From assembly GCF_029433115.1 (NCBI RefSeq), contig NZ_JARNTV010000013.1:23472-87471 (forward strand): a stretch of 64,000 bases of DNA, written 5' to 3'. The stretch is from Sphingomonas sp. AOB5 (lineage in GTDB: Bacteria > Pseudomonadota > Alphaproteobacteria > Sphingomonadales > Sphingomonadaceae). The translations under genes were made by a program, and so were the position numbers. Below the pieces are notes generated by a model. It was not told where the DNA came from. It made no database searches and worked only from the letters and a program-made list of their open reading frames with translations. Below, piece by piece: positions 25,403-34,082 of the stretch (positions are counted from its first letter, which is position 1; every line of letters starts with the position of its first letter).

Positions 25403-26965
25403 ATGGCGAGCGATACGCAGGCGGCTCCGGCCGAAACCCGTGCCAGTGCCTATAGCTGGTATGTTCTCGTCATCCTCTTCCTCGTCTACGCGCTCAATTT
25501 CATCGATCGCCAGATCATCACCATTCTTGCCGACGATATCCAGAAGGATCTCGGCCTCACCCATGCCGATATCGGCTTTCTCTACGGCACCGCTTTCGGC
25601 GTGTTCTACGCGCTGTTCGGCATTCCGCTCGGGCGGCTGGCCGATAACTGGCACCGCGTCCGCCTGCTCACCGCGGGCCTTGCGCTGTGGTCGGCGATGA
25701 CTGCGCTTTCGGGCCTCGCGCGCAGCGGGATGCAGCTTACCGCCGCGCGGATCGGCGTCGGCATCGGCGAGGCGACTGCCAGCCCTGCCGCCTATTCGCT
25801 GCTGTCGGACTGGTTCCCCAAGCGCCAGCGCGCCACTGCGCTGGCTATCTATTCGGCCGGCATCTATTTCGGCGGCGGCTTCTCGCTGTTCGTCGGGGGC
25901 AAGATCGTCGAGTGGTGGAACGCCGCCTATCCCGGCGGCGGTCCGTTCGGGCTGGTCGGCTGGCAGGCCGCGTTCATGGCGGTCGGCCTGCCCGGCATCC
26001 TGCTTGCCGTGCTGGTCTTCACCCTGCGCGAGCCCACCCGCGGCCAGTCGGAGGGGCTGATCGCTCCGGCCCATCCCGCACCGTTCAAGGCCTTTTTCGA
26101 AGACCTTCTGACCATCGTCCCGCCGCTCACCCTGATCGGTGCGGCGCGCAACGGGGTGAATGCGCTGATCGGCAATCTGGCGGTGCTGCTGGCGGTCGTG
26201 CTGGTGGTCAGCGGGCTGATTTGGGCCGGCGAGCCGAAGCCGCAATGGATCGCGGTCGGGATCGGCGTCTATGCGGTGTACAGCTGGGCAGCGGCGCTGC
26301 GTCACCGCGACCGGCCAACCTTCGCGCTGATCGTCGGCACCCCCGCGTTCCTGTGCGTCGTGGTCGCCTATGGCCTGAACGCGTTCATGGCCTATGCCGT
26401 GTCGGCAGTCGCGCCGATCTATGGCATCCGCACCTTCGGCGTGACCCCGGCCGAGATCGGTCTGTGGGTCGGCGGTCCGGCGATCCTTTCCGGCTTCCTC
26501 GGCGTCACGCTGGGCGGGATGACCGCGGACCGGCTGCGGCTGAAGCGGCCTTCGGGCCGTATCGCGGTGATCATCTTCGGGGCGATCGCTCCGATCCCCG
26601 CCGTCGCGCTCGCCTTCACCACCGGCGAGAAATCGGTCTTCTACATGATGCTGCCCGTCGCGCAGTTCCTCGCCAGCAGTGCACTGGGCGCCGCCGCCGC
26701 ATCGACGCAGGACCTCGTCCTGCCCCGCATGCGCGGTACCGCGACTGCCGCCTTCTTCATCGGCACGACGTTGCTGGGGTTGGCGATGGGTCCGTATCTG
26801 GCGGGCCGGGTGGCGGATCTGACCGGCAGCCTGTCGACCGGTATCCTGTCGCTGATCGCTACCGTGCCGGTTGCGCTGCTGGCGGGTATTCTGGCTTATC
26901 GGCTGGTGCCGAAGGCCGAAGCGACCCGTGAGGAACGTGCGCGGCAGTCTGGGGAACCGCTCTGA
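25403..26965 (+). CDS. MFS transporter, spinster-like
   Basis: A 520-residue major facilitator with about 12 helices. LNFIDRQIITIL in helix 1 and GRLADNWHRVR in the loop after helix 2 match the spinster/organic anion subgroup. An enlarged central loop (about residues 225-310) contains additional hydrophobic segments. The substrate cannot be inferred. GAAAAGGGAGAGGAT precedes the ATG. Confidence 0.88.
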   Translation: MASDTQAAPAETRASAYSWYVLVILFLVYALNFIDRQIITILADDIQKDLGLTHADIGFLYGTAFGVFYALFGIPLGRLADNWHRVRLLTAGLALWSAMTALSGLARSGMQLTAARIGVGIGEATASPAAYSLLSDWFPKRQRATALAIYSAGIYFGGGFSLFVGGKIVEWWNAAYPGGGPFGLVGWQAAFMAVGLPGILLAVLVFTLREPTRGQSEGLIAPAHPAPFKAFFEDLLTIVPPLTLIGAARNGVNALIGNLAVLLAVVLVVSGLIWAGEPKPQWIAVGIGVYAVYSWAAALRHRDRPTFALIVGTPAFLCVVVAYGLNAFMAYAVSAVAPIYGIRTFGVTPAEIGLWVGGPAILSGFLGVTLGGMTADRLRLKRPSGRIAVIIFGAIAPIPAVALAFTTGEKSVFYMMLPVAQFLASSALGAAAASTQDLVLPRMRGTATAAFFIGTTLLGLAMGPYLAGRVADLTGSLSTGILSLIATVPVALLAGILAYRLVPKAEATREERARQSGEPL

Positions 26966-26969
26966 GAAA

Positions 26970-26998
26970 AAGCCCCTCCCCTTCAGAAGGAGGGGCTT
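26970..26998 (-). terminator. rho-independent terminator of sodC
   Basis: A 10-bp stem (AAGCCCCTCC with GGAGGGGCTT) and a 9-base loop lie between the convergent MFS and sodC genes. The minus strand continues TTTCTC, so the terminator serves sodC; it may also stop the MFS transcript. Nearly the same module follows phoB at 37532-37557. Confidence 0.8.
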
Positions 26999-27005
26999 AG
27001 AGAAC

Positions 27006-27557
27006 TCACTTCGCAGCAAACACCCCGCACGCGATCCGCGCGCCGCTGTTGCCTGCGGGGTCGGTCTTCAGATCGTCCGGACCGGCATGCACGACGAAGG
27101 CCGCGCCGTCCTCGTCCATCAGATCCTCGAACGCGCCGCCCGGCAGGGTGAAGGTCATCGTGCCCTTGCCGTCCGCGCCGACCACCAGATTGGGGATGTC
27201 GCCGACATGCGGGCCGGCCGGGTTCATGCTGCCATGCTGGTGGCCGCTCGGGTTCCAGTGACCGCCCGCCGTGGTGAAGCCGGGCGCTTCGCACTTGCCG
27301 ACCGTGTGGATGTGCACGCCGTGCGGGCCGGGCGAGACGCCGCTCACCTCCATGCTCACCACAAGGTCGCCGTCCTTCTGCTTCACCCAGGCCTTGCCGA
27401 CATCGGCGCCCTCCGGCGTCTTGAGCAGCGCCTCGACGACGAAGCTGCCCGCCGCATAGCGTCCGCCGGAAGTCGTCACGACCTCTTCCTTCGCCGCACA
27501 CGCGCTGGTGCCTGCCAGAACCAGCGCCGCCGCTGCTGCAATCCGCAAAGCCGTCAT
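27006..27557 (-). CDS. sodC: Cu,Zn superoxide dismutase, probable lipoprotein
   Basis: A 183-residue SodC. Metal-ligand pattern: H82 and H84 (GVHIH), H100 (GGHWNP), H108 (HQHG), and DLM-type zinc loop. The N-terminus is a signal sequence ending TSAC20, which resembles a lipobox, so it may be membrane-attached and face the periplasm. It dismutates superoxide generated outside the cytoplasm. The ATG follows GGAGATCGGACG. Confidence 0.9.
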   Translation of the reverse strand: MTALRIAAAAALVLAGTSACAAKEEVVTTSGGRYAAGSFVVEALLKTPEGADVGKAWVKQKDGDLVVSMEVSGVSPGPHGVHIHTVGKCEAPGFTTAGGHWNPSGHQHGSMNPAGPHVGDIPNLVVGADGKGTMTFTLPGGAFEDLMDEDGAAFVVHAGPDDLKTDPAGNSGARIACGVFAAK

Positions 27558-27675
27558 CGTCCGATCTCCATGAAATTTGCCTTCCAATGACTGGATAGCG
27601 CGCGGGTTCCAAGAGCCGTGACGCCACGGAAACGATTCCGCGGTCCTGGAAACACAATAATACAATCGTCGAATA

Positions 27676-28701
27676 TCAGGCGATGCAGTCCCCGGTGCGC
27701 GTCCCGCCGATCGATCCGACGCCCAAAATGATCTTCGCTCGCCGCTGGAAGGTCAGCGCCTGCCACCGCCCGCCATTGCCGGTCGCGGTGCGGCTGCGCA
27801 GGAAGGTCAGCGTCAGCAACTCGTGCTGCTCCTCGTCCACCAGCCCCTTGTCGATCATGCAGGTCCAGCGCTGGGCATTCCACGCCAGATCATAGACGAT
27901 GCCGTCCTGATCGATCGTCTCGCCGATCGCCTGATACCAGCGCACCAGTGCCTTCAGCCGCGCGGTCCGCTGCTCGGGCGTCTGGTTGATCATCTTCAGC
28001 CGCACGCGCAGCAGGTCCGCGTCGGCCGGGAAACCGCCCTGCTGCACCTTGGTGTCGATCGCCCATTTGATCTTGCGCGCGGTGATCGGCCCGCTTGGGA
28101 ACACCCGCGCCAGATCGGCCTGCACCGACCGCAGCAGCTTCACGAACGTGTCGGTTTGCACCTGCAGCATCAGGTCGGTCTCGAACAGGGCGACCAGTTC
28201 GGCCTTCAGCACCGGCCCCAGCTTGCCCGCCGCGTCCTGCCCGGCCAGCAATCCGTTGCGGCACGCGGTGCTGATCGTGGCGGCCAGGCATCCGTCGGAG
28301 AACAGTAGTTCGCCGAACGCCGGCGCCAGCGTGTTCCGGGCATTCACGAACGCCGCATTGGTCGCGAAGCGCGAGCGCCAGCTCTTGAGCAGCGGCTGCA
28401 GGCTGCCCGTCCCGAAATTCCATTGCGACATGCCGACCGAGATGACCTGTCCGTCGAAATTGCCCGATGGCCCTGCCCAGCAGCCGCCCGTCTCCGGCAT
28501 CGACGTCTCGACCATCGCGGCGAAGATCATCGCGCGGTCGATCCCGATCTCCGCCAGCTTGGCCGCGTCCACGGGATCGATCTTGAGGAAGTTCGGCTTG
28601 CCCGACTTGCCATCGACATCGCCCACCTTGCGGCACTCCGCCGCATGCGCGGGCATGGCCGCCGCCAGCATCAGGAACAGCGCAAGAAACCACCGTGCCA
28701 T
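27676..28701 (-). CDS. secreted protein, tandem paralogue, possible lysozyme-like fold
   Basis: A 341-residue protein with a signal peptide cut near AHAAEC (residue 20). It is about 50-60 percent similar to the next gene upstream (28767-29846). Both share E65-TS-x-PE, GCW, GNFD, ISVGMSQWNFGTGSLQP and C-terminal GRWQALTF-RRAKIILG. A Glu followed 28 residues later by G-M-S-Q recalls the catalytic Glu and GxxQ of lysozyme/transglycosylase folds; this is only an analogy. Conserved cysteines suggest disulfides in the periplasm. Confidence 0.65.
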   Translation of the reverse strand: MARWFLALFLMLAAAMPAHAAECRKVGDVDGKSGKPNFLKIDPVDAAKLAEIGIDRAMIFAAMVETSMPETGGCWAGPSGNFDGQVISVGMSQWNFGTGSLQPLLKSWRSRFATNAAFVNARNTLAPAFGELLFSDGCLAATISTACRNGLLAGQDAAGKLGPVLKAELVALFETDLMLQVQTDTFVKLLRSVQADLARVFPSGPITARKIKWAIDTKVQQGGFPADADLLRVRLKMINQTPEQRTARLKALVRWYQAIGETIDQDGIVYDLAWNAQRWTCMIDKGLVDEEQHELLTLTFLRSRTATGNGGRWQALTFQRRAKIILGVGSIGGTRTGDCIA

Positions 28702-28766
28702 GAAACGCTCCCCCGACGAACGCGATCATGCAGGATGATGCAGGTTCCCCGGCGGGGAGTCGAGCC

Positions 28767-29846
28767 TCAGCCGGTACAATTCCCGTCGCGGCGCCCGCTC
28801 ACGCTGCCGATGCCGAGGATGATCTTCGCCCGCCGCGAGAAGGTCAGCGCCTGCCACCGGCCCGAATTGCCGACCGCGGTGCGGCTGCGGATGAAGGTCA
28901 GATGCAGCATCTCATAGGCTTCGGGATCGATCATCCCCTTGTCGATCATGCAGTTCCACTGCTGGTAGTTCCAGTCGAAGTCGCGCTTCACCCCGTCCTG
29001 ATCGATCGTCAGGCTGAGGCTGCGATACCAGTTAAAGATCGCGCGCAACCGGTCCCAGCGCTCGCTTTCGGGCATCGCCGCCAGCTTGCCGCGCACCCGC
29101 GCCAGATCCTCGTCGAGCGGAAAGAAGCCCTGCTGCACCTTGGTATCCACCGCCCAGCGCACCTTGCGCCGGGTGATCGGCTGGCCCGCGAACACGCGCA
29201 GCAGATCGATCCGCACCGCTTCGAGCAGTTCGACATAGTGATCGGCCTGCACCTGCAGCATCTCGTCGCTTTCGAAGATTGCGGTCAGCTCGGCGAAGAT
29301 CACCGGGTTCAGCCAGCCGTCGCTGCCATGCGCCGCCAGCACGCCTGCGCGGCATTTGTCCCCCACCGGCACCTTCAGGCAATCGCGCGAGAACAGCAGC
29401 TTGCCATAGACCGGCGCCAGCTCGCGTACCGCCTTGCGATACGCCCGCCCTGACCGGAACTGCGCGCGCCAAGCCTTCAGCACCGGTTGCAGGCTGCCCG
29501 TCCCGAAATTCCATTGCGACATGCCGACCGAGATCAACTGGCTGTCGAAATTGCCCACCGGCATCGCCCAGCAACCGACCGTTTCGGGGATCGAGGTCTC
29601 GGCCATCAGCGCGAAAATGCCCGCGCGGTCCAGCCCGATCTCGGCCAGCCGTGCGGCGCTTTCGGGTGCGATCTTCAGGAATTGCGGGCGGCCGTCGCGG
29701 CTCGCCACATCGCCCACCTTGCGGCAGGTTTTCGCGATCTCCTGCGGGGTCTGGGGATGTACTGGCGGCTCGACAGGCGTCTGGGCCATCGCGCTTCCGC
29801 CAGCCGCAAGCGCCAGCCCCGCGATCAGAATAGCAAGCCGCCGCAT
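28767..29846 (-). CDS. secreted protein, tandem paralogue, possible lysozyme-like fold
   Basis: A 359-residue paralogue of 27676-28701, with its own signal peptide (MRRLAILIAGLALAAGGSAMA) and an extra Pro-rich stretch before C41-RKVGDV. E83-TSIPE, GCW and GMSQ (108-111) align with the other copy at the same 28-residue spacing. The two genes contain a stretch of 47 identical bases (28397-28443 and 29486-29532), more than protein similarity alone would need, suggesting recent duplication or gene conversion. Function unknown. Confidence 0.65.
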   Translation of the reverse strand: MRRLAILIAGLALAAGGSAMAQTPVEPPVHPQTPQEIAKTCRKVGDVASRDGRPQFLKIAPESAARLAEIGLDRAGIFALMAETSIPETVGCWAMPVGNFDSQLISVGMSQWNFGTGSLQPVLKAWRAQFRSGRAYRKAVRELAPVYGKLLFSRDCLKVPVGDKCRAGVLAAHGSDGWLNPVIFAELTAIFESDEMLQVQADHYVELLEAVRIDLLRVFAGQPITRRKVRWAVDTKVQQGFFPLDEDLARVRGKLAAMPESERWDRLRAIFNWYRSLSLTIDQDGVKRDFDWNYQQWNCMIDKGMIDPEAYEMLHLTFIRSRTAVGNSGRWQALTFSRRAKIILGIGSVSGRRDGNCTG

Positions 29847-29935
29847 CGTCGATCCCCAAATCCTGCCCGACGCGCACCATGCCCGCGCGACGCACGGCGG
29901 CGCAAGCCAGCAGCAAATCGGTGAAAAATGCGGCC

Positions 29936-30322
29936 TCAGCCGCGCGGCATCTGCAGCGAGGCGAAGCAGGTGAAGCCCGCCGTGCCCGATTGCAGGCGGC
30001 GGATATAGTTGGTGTAGGCGCGGCTGCGCTCATAATCAGCGCCGGGCAGCGTGCCGCCGTTCAGCGCGCGCTTCACATCCTCGGCCTTGTACTTCACGCC
30101 CGGCGGCGGGAATGCGCCTGCAGTGCCGGGTGCGACCAGCGTCCCGTCGGGCGCGATATAGCTGCCCGCCTTGCCCGGATCGGGCACCGGAATCTCGCAA
30201 TTCATCACCGATGCACTGGTCTGCGCCAGTGCCGGACGGATCGAAACGATCGCGGACGCCGACGCGGCGCCGATCATCAGCGCACGTCTGGTTGCCCGGG
30301 GAAGCTCGTTATCGTCGGCCAT
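29936..30322 (-). CDS. Tat-exported small protein of unknown function
   Basis: A 128-residue protein with a twin-arginine signal: R12-R13 in ATRRALMIG followed by a hydrophobic stretch and an ARPALAQ-like cleavage site near residue 34. The mature part contains two cysteines and a repeated-looking PDGTLVAPGTAGAFPPPG segment. Tat export suggests a folded or cofactor-bearing protein. I chose MADDNEL, not the long upstream frame that overlaps phoR. Confidence 0.7.
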   Translation of the reverse strand: MADDNELPRATRRALMIGAASASAIVSIRPALAQTSASVMNCEIPVPDPGKAGSYIAPDGTLVAPGTAGAFPPPGVKYKAEDVKRALNGGTLPGADYERSRAYTNYIRRLQSGTAGFTCFASLQMPRG

Positions 30323-30394
30323 GATGCTTCTTCCTGCGCCCAAGCCTCTTTCGCAATCGTAAATCGCAGTTAACCCGGCTAGAGGGGCCGCATC

Positions 30395-31612
30395 ATGCCT
30401 GCTTCTTCCGGATTTCGCGCATTGATGGCGCTGGCCGTCGCGGCGCTCGCGGCGCTGGCCAGCTATCTGCTCAATCATGACGCGCAGGCGGCGCTGCTGG
30501 TGCTGGTCGCCGGCGTGGCGGCAGTGCTGATCGCGACCGGCGCGGGGGAAGAACCCGATCGTTCGTCTCGCCCTGCCCCCGCGGCAAGCCCCGAGAGCCA
30601 GGAACCACCGCTGGCCGAAGCGATGGAGGCCATTGCCGAGCCGGTGCTGGTGATCGCCGCCAATCGCGTGCTTTCCGCCAATCACGCCGCCCGCGCGCTG
30701 CTGGGCCAGCATATCATCGGCGAGGATGTCCGCCTGGCGATCCGCCACCCCGCCGCGGCCGAACGCCTGCTCAATCCGATCGAGGCAACGCCCGGCGCGC
30801 CGATCCATCTGGTCGGCTTGGGCACGCGTGACCAGCGCTGGGAAATGCGCGTCCGCGATATCGGCCGCCAGCGCATCGTCCATCTGATCGACCGCACCGG
30901 CAGCTATACCGCCGAGCGGATGCGTGTCGATTTCGTCGCCAATGCCAGCCACGAGCTGCGCACGCCGCTGGCCGCGCTGCTCGGCTATGTCGAAACGCTG
31001 CGCGACGATCCCGACACCGAACCGGCGATGCGCGACCGCTTTCTGCGGATCATGTTCGACGAGGCACGACGCATGCAGCGGCTGATCGACGACCTGATCT
31101 CATTGAGCCGCATCGAAGCCGACAAATATCGCAAGCCCGAACAGACGGTCGATCTGAACGCCCTGCTCAAGGAAGTGCTGGAGGAGATCGGCGCCGGGGG
31201 CAGCAAGCGATCGGACGATCTGGTGGTCGACACCAGCGAAGTCCCTGAAATCCGCGGCGACCGGGTCCAGCTTTCGCAGCTGCTCCACAATATCGTCGGC
31301 AACGCCATGAAATATGGCCGCGAATCCACGCCGGTCACGCTGAAGCTCCATCCGCGCAGCGACGGCATGGTCCAGCTCAGCGTGGCCGACGAAGGCGAAG
31401 GCATTCCGCCCGAACATATCCCGCGCCTGACCGAGCGCTTCTACCGCGTCGATTCCGGACGCAGCCGCACGCTGGGCGGCACCGGCCTCGGCCTCGCCAT
31501 CGTCAAGCATGTGGTCGAGCGGCACCGCGGCCGCCTCGATATCACCTCGGCCGTCGGCAAGGGAACGACGGTCACCATCCTTCTGCCTGCCCGGACTGTC
31601 ATAAAGACGTAA
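30395..31612 (+). CDS. phoR: phosphate-regulon sensor histidine kinase PhoR
   Basis: A 405-residue kinase: two N-terminal membrane helices (about 8-25 and 33-48), a PAS-like sensor region (75-165), dimerisation/phosphoacceptor domain with H186 in ASHELRTPL, and an ATPase domain with N-G1-G2 boxes (GGTGLGLAIVKH). It phosphorylates PhoB, encoded 5.2 kb downstream, when phosphate is scarce; the PstSCAB-PhoU complex keeps it off. It is the first gene of the pst-pho cluster. Confidence 0.95.
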   Translation: MPASSGFRALMALAVAALAALASYLLNHDAQAALLVLVAGVAAVLIATGAGEEPDRSSRPAPAASPESQEPPLAEAMEAIAEPVLVIAANRVLSANHAARALLGQHIIGEDVRLAIRHPAAAERLLNPIEATPGAPIHLVGLGTRDQRWEMRVRDIGRQRIVHLIDRTGSYTAERMRVDFVANASHELRTPLAALLGYVETLRDDPDTEPAMRDRFLRIMFDEARRMQRLIDDLISLSRIEADKYRKPEQTVDLNALLKEVLEEIGAGGSKRSDDLVVDTSEVPEIRGDRVQLSQLLHNIVGNAMKYGRESTPVTLKLHPRSDGMVQLSVADEGEGIPPEHIPRLTERFYRVDSGRSRTLGGTGLGLAIVKHVVERHRGRLDITSAVGKGTTVTILLPARTVIKT

Positions 31613-31613
31613 C
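31596..31613 (+). promoter_or_regulatory. Pho box candidate across the phoR stop codon
   Basis: CTGTCATAAAGACGTAAC has the 7-4-7 layout of a Pho box: CTGTCAT, spacer AAAG, then ACGTAAC. It overlaps the last six phoR codons and the TAA and lies 41 bases before the GTG I call for pstS. PhoB would then activate pstSCAB-phoU-phoB separately from phoR. Confidence 0.6.
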
Positions 31614-31653
31614 CGTGTTGAAAGAGAGGCGTTTGCACGGAGGGCCGATTCTC

Positions 31654-32706
31654 GTGCTCCCGGGGAGACCTCACATTCTCGGACGGATCACGCTTTTCGC
31701 GGTTGCGGCGCTCGCCCTTTCGGCATGCGACGGCAACACGACGCGCGAAATCCGCGTGGTCGGCTCGTCGACGGTGTTCCCGTTCACGACCGCCGTGGCC
31801 GAAGCGTTCGTCAACCAGAGCGGCGAGCGCCGCCCGCCGGTGATCGAATCGATCGGCACCGGCGCGGGCATGAAGCGCTTTTGCGACGGCGTGGGCTGGG
31901 AATATCCCGACGCGGTCAACGCATCGCGGCGGATGAAGAAATCCGAATATGCGCTGTGCGAGAAGAATGGCGTCGGCGAGATCCTGGAGGTCCAGATCGG
32001 CGTGGACGGCGTGGCGCTGGCCGAAAGCAATCGCGGCCCGAAGCTGAAGCTGAGCAAGAAGGACGTCTATCTCGCCCTCGCCGCCAATCCCTACGGCCGG
32101 CCGAACAGCGCGAAGCTGTGGCGCGACGTCAATCCCGCGCTGCCCGCGATCCCGATCCAGGTGATGGGTCCGCCCTCTACCAGCGGCACCCGCGACGCGC
32201 TGGTCGAGCTGATCCTCGAACCCGGCTGCGCCGAAGCCGATCCGAACGCCAAGGTGCTGAAAAAGGCCAAGGACACCGCGCCTTACGACAAATTGTGCAA
32301 GCGGATCCGCGACGACGGCGCCTATATCGACAAGGGCGAGAACGACAATCTGATCGTCCAGGGCCTGTCGCAGAACCCCAACGCCATCGGCGTGTTCGGC
32401 TATTCCTATCTCGAGGAAAATGCGGACCGGCTGCACGGCGTGCCGATCGATGGCGTGGCGCCGTCCTATGACAGCATCGCCGGCGGGCAATATCCCGGCG
32501 CGCGGCCGCTCTACCTTTATGTGAAGAAGCGCCATTTGCGCGCGGTGCCCGGCCTTGCCGATTTCCTGCAGTTGTACAGCACCATGTGGGAGCCGGGCGG
32601 CAAGCTGATGAAGCGCGGGCTGATCGCCGCGCCCGAGGCGCTGCGCAAGCATTCGCGTGAGATAATTGCGCAGGGTATTCCGCTCGATCCGGCGGGGCTG
32701 CACTGA
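31654..32706 (+). CDS. pstS: phosphate ABC transporter substrate-binding protein, lipoprotein
   Basis: A 350-residue periplasmic phosphate-binding protein. The GTG at 31654 follows GGAGGG and gives a signal peptide ending LSAC, a good lipobox; an earlier GTG at 31615 would sit inside the Pho box and lacks a ribosome site. Binding residues appear in VGSSTVFPF and STSGTRDALVE. It is longer and cysteine-richer than E. coli PstS. It delivers phosphate to PstCAB. Confidence 0.93.
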   Translation: MLPGRPHILGRITLFAVAALALSACDGNTTREIRVVGSSTVFPFTTAVAEAFVNQSGERRPPVIESIGTGAGMKRFCDGVGWEYPDAVNASRRMKKSEYALCEKNGVGEILEVQIGVDGVALAESNRGPKLKLSKKDVYLALAANPYGRPNSAKLWRDVNPALPAIPIQVMGPPSTSGTRDALVELILEPGCAEADPNAKVLKKAKDTAPYDKLCKRIRDDGAYIDKGENDNLIVQGLSQNPNAIGVFGYSYLEENADRLHGVPIDGVAPSYDSIAGGQYPGARPLYLYVKKRHLRAVPGLADFLQLYSTMWEPGGKLMKRGLIAAPEALRKHSREIIAQGIPLDPAGLH

Positions 32707-34082
32707 TGAGCAGTTTCGCCCTTATCTTCCTGATCGCCGGTCTCGGCCTGATCGCATGGCTCACCGCGCGCGCCCGCGCCGCGCGGTTCGATCGCGGCGG
32801 CGCCAAGCGGCTCCATTCGCTGCCGGCCCAGCATGGCTGGTACGTCGCGATCTGGACTTTGCTCCCTGCGCTGCTGTTCATCACGGTGTGGAATTCGGTC
32901 AGCCCGGGGCTGGTCAAGGACGCGGTGCTTCAGCATCCGGTCGCCGCGCAGCTGCCCAAGTTCGATTTCGAACGCGACGCCCTGCTCGCCGAGGCACGGC
33001 GCGTGGCCGAGCATCCCCAGTCCAAGGCGTTCGATCCGCTGGCGCAGCAGCTTGCCCCGGTCGTGGCCGATGCGCGCAGCCGCTACAACTGGATGGGCAC
33101 GCTGGCGGCGATCCTGCTCGCGTTCGCAGGCGCAGCCTATGCATTCACCCGCATTCGCGCCGATTTCCGCGCGCGTTCCCATGTCGAACGCGGCGTGATG
33201 GTGATCCTGCTGGTCGCTTCGCTGATCGCGATCCTGACGACGCTGGGCATCTTCTTGTCGCTGCTGTGGGAGTCGCTACGCTTCTTCCAGATGGTGCCCT
33301 TCTGGGATTTCCTGTTCGGCACGCACTGGAGCCCGCAGGTGATCGACGCCAAGGATCCCGGCGCGTCGCTCGGCGCGGTGCCGCTGTTCTGGGGTACCTT
33401 CTTCATCGGCGCGGTGATCGCGATGATCGTCGCGATCCCGTTCGGCCTGATGAGCGCGATCTACCTGACCCAGTACGCCGCGCCGCGCGTACGCCGCTGG
33501 ATGAAGCCGATCCTCGAGATCCTCGCGGGCGTGCCGACCGTGGTCTATGGCTATTTCGCCGCGCTCACCGTCGCGCCTGCGGTGCGCGATCTCGCAGTGA
33601 TGCTCGGCATGCCCTACGCCTCGTCCGAAAGCGCGCTGGCCGCCGGTCTGGTGATGGGCGTGATGATCATCCCGTTCGTGTCGTCCATGGCCGACGACTC
33701 GATCGCCGCGGTGCCCAACTCGATGCGCGACGGCAGCCTCGCCATGGGCGCCACGCCCAGCGAGACAATCACCAAGGTGCTGATCCCCGCTGCGCTTCCG
33801 GGCGTGGTGGCAGGCGTACTGCTCGCGGTCAGCCGCGCGATCGGCGAGACGATGATCGTGGTGATGGCCGCCAGCGGCGCTGCCAACATCACGCTCAACC
33901 CGTTCGAAAGCGCCACCACCGTGACCAAGCAGATCGTCGACCTGCTGACCGGTGAAAGCGAGTTCGACAGCCCCAAGACGCTTGCTGCATTTGCTTTGGG
34001 CCTGACGCTGTTCGTCATCACCCTGCTGCTCAACATCGTCGCGTTGCGCGTCGTGAAGAAGTATCGCGAAGCCTATGAATAG
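32706..34082 (+). CDS. pstC: phosphate ABC transporter permease PstC
   Basis: A 458-residue permease, longer than E. coli PstC (319). An N-terminal extension with two extra membrane helices flanks a roughly 70-residue soluble loop (about 70-130); the standard six-helix core starts near residue 165. The coupling EAA loop is visible (MRDGSLAMGATPSETITKVL). The ATG shares one base with the pstS stop (TGATG). Confidence 0.94.
   Translation: MSSFALIFLIAGLGLIAWLTARARAARFDRGGAKRLHSLPAQHGWYVAIWTLLPALLFITVWNSVSPGLVKDAVLQHPVAAQLPKFDFERDALLAEARRVAEHPQSKAFDPLAQQLAPVVADARSRYNWMGTLAAILLAFAGAAYAFTRIRADFRARSHVERGVMVILLVASLIAILTTLGIFLSLLWESLRFFQMVPFWDFLFGTHWSPQVIDAKDPGASLGAVPLFWGTFFIGAVIAMIVAIPFGLMSAIYLTQYAAPRVRRWMKPILEILAGVPTVVYGYFAALTVAPAVRDLAVMLGMPYASSESALAAGLVMGVMIIPFVSSMADDSIAAVPNSMRDGSLAMGATPSETITKVLIPAALPGVVAGVLLAVSRAIGETMIVVMAASGAANITLNPFESATTVTKQIVDLLTGESEFDSPKTLAAFALGLTLFVITLLLNIVALRVVKKYREAYE

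Noticed and set aside
31615..31653. Upstream GTG as the pstS start
   Set aside because: It lies directly next to the Pho box and has no ribosome site; the GTG at 31654 has GGAGGG and gives a clean lipoprotein signal.
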